34,292 bases of DNA from CAZHZT01 sp964537285 (GTDB lineage: Bacteria > Bacteroidota > Bacteroidia > Chitinophagales > Saprospiraceae). Shown one piece after another: positions 32,691 through 34,292 of the stretch; position 1 is the first letter of the stretch, and every line of letters begins with the position of its first letter. The stretch is from the NCBI GenBank assembly GCA_964537285.1, contig CAZHZT010000059.1:1-34292 (forward strand), in the 5' to 3' direction. The notes beneath the pieces were generated by a model, which had not been told where the DNA came from, ran no database searches, and saw only the letters and a list, made by a program, of their open reading frames with translations. The translations under genes were made by a program, and so were the position numbers.

Positions 32691-32990
32691 ATGAAAGCAG
32701 AAATTTTTAATTACCAATGTTGGATAGATATAACATCTCCAGAGGAGATTTCACAATTTATGGATCAATTGCTTATTAAAGCAGGCTTTATCATTCTCAA
32801 TCGAATGGAGCATCATTTTATGCCACAAGGATATACAGCTATTTGGCTTTTAGCCGAAAGCCACCTGGCAGTTCATACTTTTCCTGAGTCCGGCAAGACT
32901 TATGTGGAACTCAGCAGCTGCAACCAACCCAAAAATAAAGCATTTATTCAAGCCTTGAAGAATACAAAATTGCCCTGCCAAGTGCAATGA
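32691..32990 (+). CDS. speD: Compact S-adenosylmethionine decarboxylase (SpeD-like)
   Basis: This 99-residue pyruvoyl enzyme of the prokaryotic AdoMetDC class makes decarboxylated AdoMet, the aminopropyl donor for SpeE. The segment AESHLAVHTFPESG carries the self-cleavage Ser57 and His62, and VELSSC gives Cys77. The spacing (5 and 20 residues) equals that of Ser63, His68 and Cys83 in the Thermotoga enzyme. It is shorter than the usual 115-130 residues, missing mainly C-terminal sequence. The upstream ATG at 32652 overlaps speE and adds a poor N-terminus; ATG 32691 follows an AGGAAAG sequence and gives MKAEIFNYQCW. Confidence 0.86.
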   Translation: MKAEIFNYQCWIDITSPEEISQFMDQLLIKAGFIILNRMEHHFMPQGYTAIWLLAESHLAVHTFPESGKTYVELSSCNQPKNKAFIQALKNTKLPCQVQ

Positions 32991-33108
32991 GTTGGGTCTG
33001 GATCCAAAATATTTTTTAGAAAGCCAAAAAAAGTGGTGTTCAATATTAACTTTAGGGGGAAATTTTTGATCTTGTGGAAAGCAATTTATTCACAGAACCC
33101 CTTTAGAA

Positions 33109-34167
33109 ATGATGAATAAAAAAGTCTTACGGAACATTGGCTTTTCCTTAATTTATCTTTTCATTTTCATGATGATTCTCTACTGGATACAGCAGTTGGA
33201 GAAGGATGCCGACGGGGGCTCTATAAAGACCCTTTTTGATGCATTTTGGTATGCCATTGTTACACTTACGACTGTAGGATATGGAGACCTCTACCCTGTT
33301 ACTACCCAAGGGAAAATCTTGGGTTTGGTACTCATTCTTTTAAGTTTGGGTTTATTAAGTTATCTTATAGGAACCATTACCACAAATTTTCAGCGCTATA
33401 TGGAAAAAAAGAAATTGGGCCATTATGGCACCTCATTTACGGATCATATTATTATCATTGGCTGGGACAATTGTGCAAAGCTGACCGCAGACCAAATCGT
33501 GGGGGCTAACCGGCCCATCGTTGTTATTACCGATGACAGGAATGATGTTGATTTGCTCTATGAAATGTACTCTGAAAACGAGCTATTTGTCGTTTTTGGC
33601 GACCTTTCCAGCCTGGAAGCACTGGAAAGAGCCAATGTAGGAAAAGCAGATTCCGTTTTTATCAATTCTGATGAAGACTCAGAAGCGCTGGTGTACCTGA
33701 TTAACCTTAGGAAGCGCTTCCCCAATGTAAACACCGTTCTTTCATTAAATAATAATGCCTTGAAAGACACCTTTTACGCTGCCGGAGCTACTCATGTGAT
33801 CTCTGATCAAGATATAAGCACGAAGCTCATTGCCAGTTTTATATTTGAACCAGATGTAGCAAAATACACGGAAGACTTAATGTCGACAGCTACAGATGAA
33901 GGAGCACATGATATTTTTCAATTTAAGATCACCCCTGGCAACCCTTTCCTGGGTAAAGAGTATATGGATTCTTTTATCGAGCTGAAAAAATCTTTGAATG
34001 CCGTATTGATTGGAATTGCTAAGTGGACTGAGAAGGGATATGATTTGGTTAAAAATCCTGATACCCCAACAATTATCGAGGAAAAAGATCACCTGATATT
34101 GATTACGGATGGCAATACGAAAAAAAAGATCGAAAATATTTTTGGAGTAAGCGAAGGAAGAAGGTAG
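33109..34167 (+). CDS. Potassium channel with RCK (TrkA-N/TrkA-C) domains
   Basis: This 352-residue two-helix K+ channel has TM1 (about 9-28), a pore helix with the selectivity filter TTVGYGD (54-60), and TM2 (about 68-90). A cytosolic RCK module begins DHIIIIGWDNCAKLTADQI (TrkA-N Rossmann fold, but IGWDNC instead of the GxGxxG nucleotide loop), with VVFGDLSSLEALERANVGKAD typical of RCK. A TrkA-C-like part covers about 265-345. The TM1/TM2 topology resembles MthK or KtrA-gated channels. It starts 118 bases after speD and probably belongs to the same stress cluster. Confidence 0.92.
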   Translation: MMNKKVLRNIGFSLIYLFIFMMILYWIQQLEKDADGGSIKTLFDAFWYAIVTLTTVGYGDLYPVTTQGKILGLVLILLSLGLLSYLIGTITTNFQRYMEKKKLGHYGTSFTDHIIIIGWDNCAKLTADQIVGANRPIVVITDDRNDVDLLYEMYSENELFVVFGDLSSLEALERANVGKADSVFINSDEDSEALVYLINLRKRFPNVNTVLSLNNNALKDTFYAAGATHVISDQDISTKLIASFIFEPDVAKYTEDLMSTATDEGAHDIFQFKITPGNPFLGKEYMDSFIELKKSLNAVLIGIAKWTEKGYDLVKNPDTPTIIEEKDHLILITDGNTKKKIENIFGVSEGRR

Positions 34168-34181
34168 AGATTTATAAAAAA

Positions 34182-34292
34182 GATGAGTCATCCCTAAAAT
34201 TCGGAATGACTCATCTTTTGTAAAACCTTTGCAAGGCTATGTTAATCATTGGATTATCTACTTTTTTCTTGATAAAAAAGTAGCAAAAAATC
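34182..34292 (-). repeat. Dispersed ~130-bp element, copy C (cut by window end)
   Basis: It has the same order as copy B: the gatgagtcat palindrome (34182-34215), a diverged middle, then the ctacttttttcttgataaa hairpin and gcaaaaaatc, where the window stops. It starts 14 bases after the channel stop and its first hairpin, followed by TTTTG, may end that transcript. Confidence 0.85.

Overview
The window looks like a chromosomal segment of a Bacteroidota bacterium, probably of the Saprospiria (Lewinella or Haliscomenobacter type). The phylum call rests on a fused SecDF, a long YidC with a basic tail, TAnnTTTG promoter boxes, few Shine-Dalgarno sequences, and a Bacteroidota-type family usually labelled 'asparagine synthetase B'. 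The class-level call is inference. No rRNA, tRNA, phage, transposase or CRISPR array was seen.

Layout. 1-2481: a dispersed repeat, an acyl-CoA synthetase-like gene and a large nested palindromic repeat. 2482-9651: housekeeping genes recF, kbp (opposite strand), secDF and yidC, separated by strong hairpin terminators. 9652-16359: a minus-strand block with a SYLF-domain exported protein, a GH31 alpha-glucosidase, a CNNM/CBS membrane protein and a VWA-type membrane protein. 16360-17466: repeat-rich spacer with the second copy of the nested palindrome. 17467-18756: an exported amidotransferase-fold protein.

18889-24408 is the most unusual region. An RsbW-like anti-sigma kinase, a STAS antagonist, an 856-residue three-domain protein and an inositol-monophosphatase-family phosphatase are packed head to tail. 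A convergent cNMP-binding/SpoIIE-type PP2C phosphatase follows. The three-domain protein appears to join an isochorismatase/nicotinamidase-like N-terminus, an APH-type kinase and a NUDT9-like (ADP-ribose) C-terminus. Both flanking domains seem to lack key catalytic residues. I infer a partner-switching stress circuit tied to an NAD/ADP-ribose-type ligand; no part of that link is proven by sequence alone.

24714-27084 holds an acyltransferase, a membrane-protein remnant and a methyltransferase embedded in repeats. 27278-34167 is an envelope-stress/polyamine/ion-channel cluster: a YbjN/Tir-chaperone-like protein, PspA, a DUF4178-like protein, a lipoprotein, a DUF350 protein, a membrane-anchored spermidine synthase, a mini S-adenosylmethionine decarboxylase and a TrkA-N potassium channel. 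It resembles E. coli yjfIJKLM-yjfC in logic.

The intergenic DNA is unusually structured: very long perfect palindromes, three copies of a ~130-bp element, paired nested elements of ~515 bp, and repeats that supply stop codons or C-terminal tails to genes. Several gene starts were moved downstream because the longest frame begins inside a repeat or upstream of the likely promoter.
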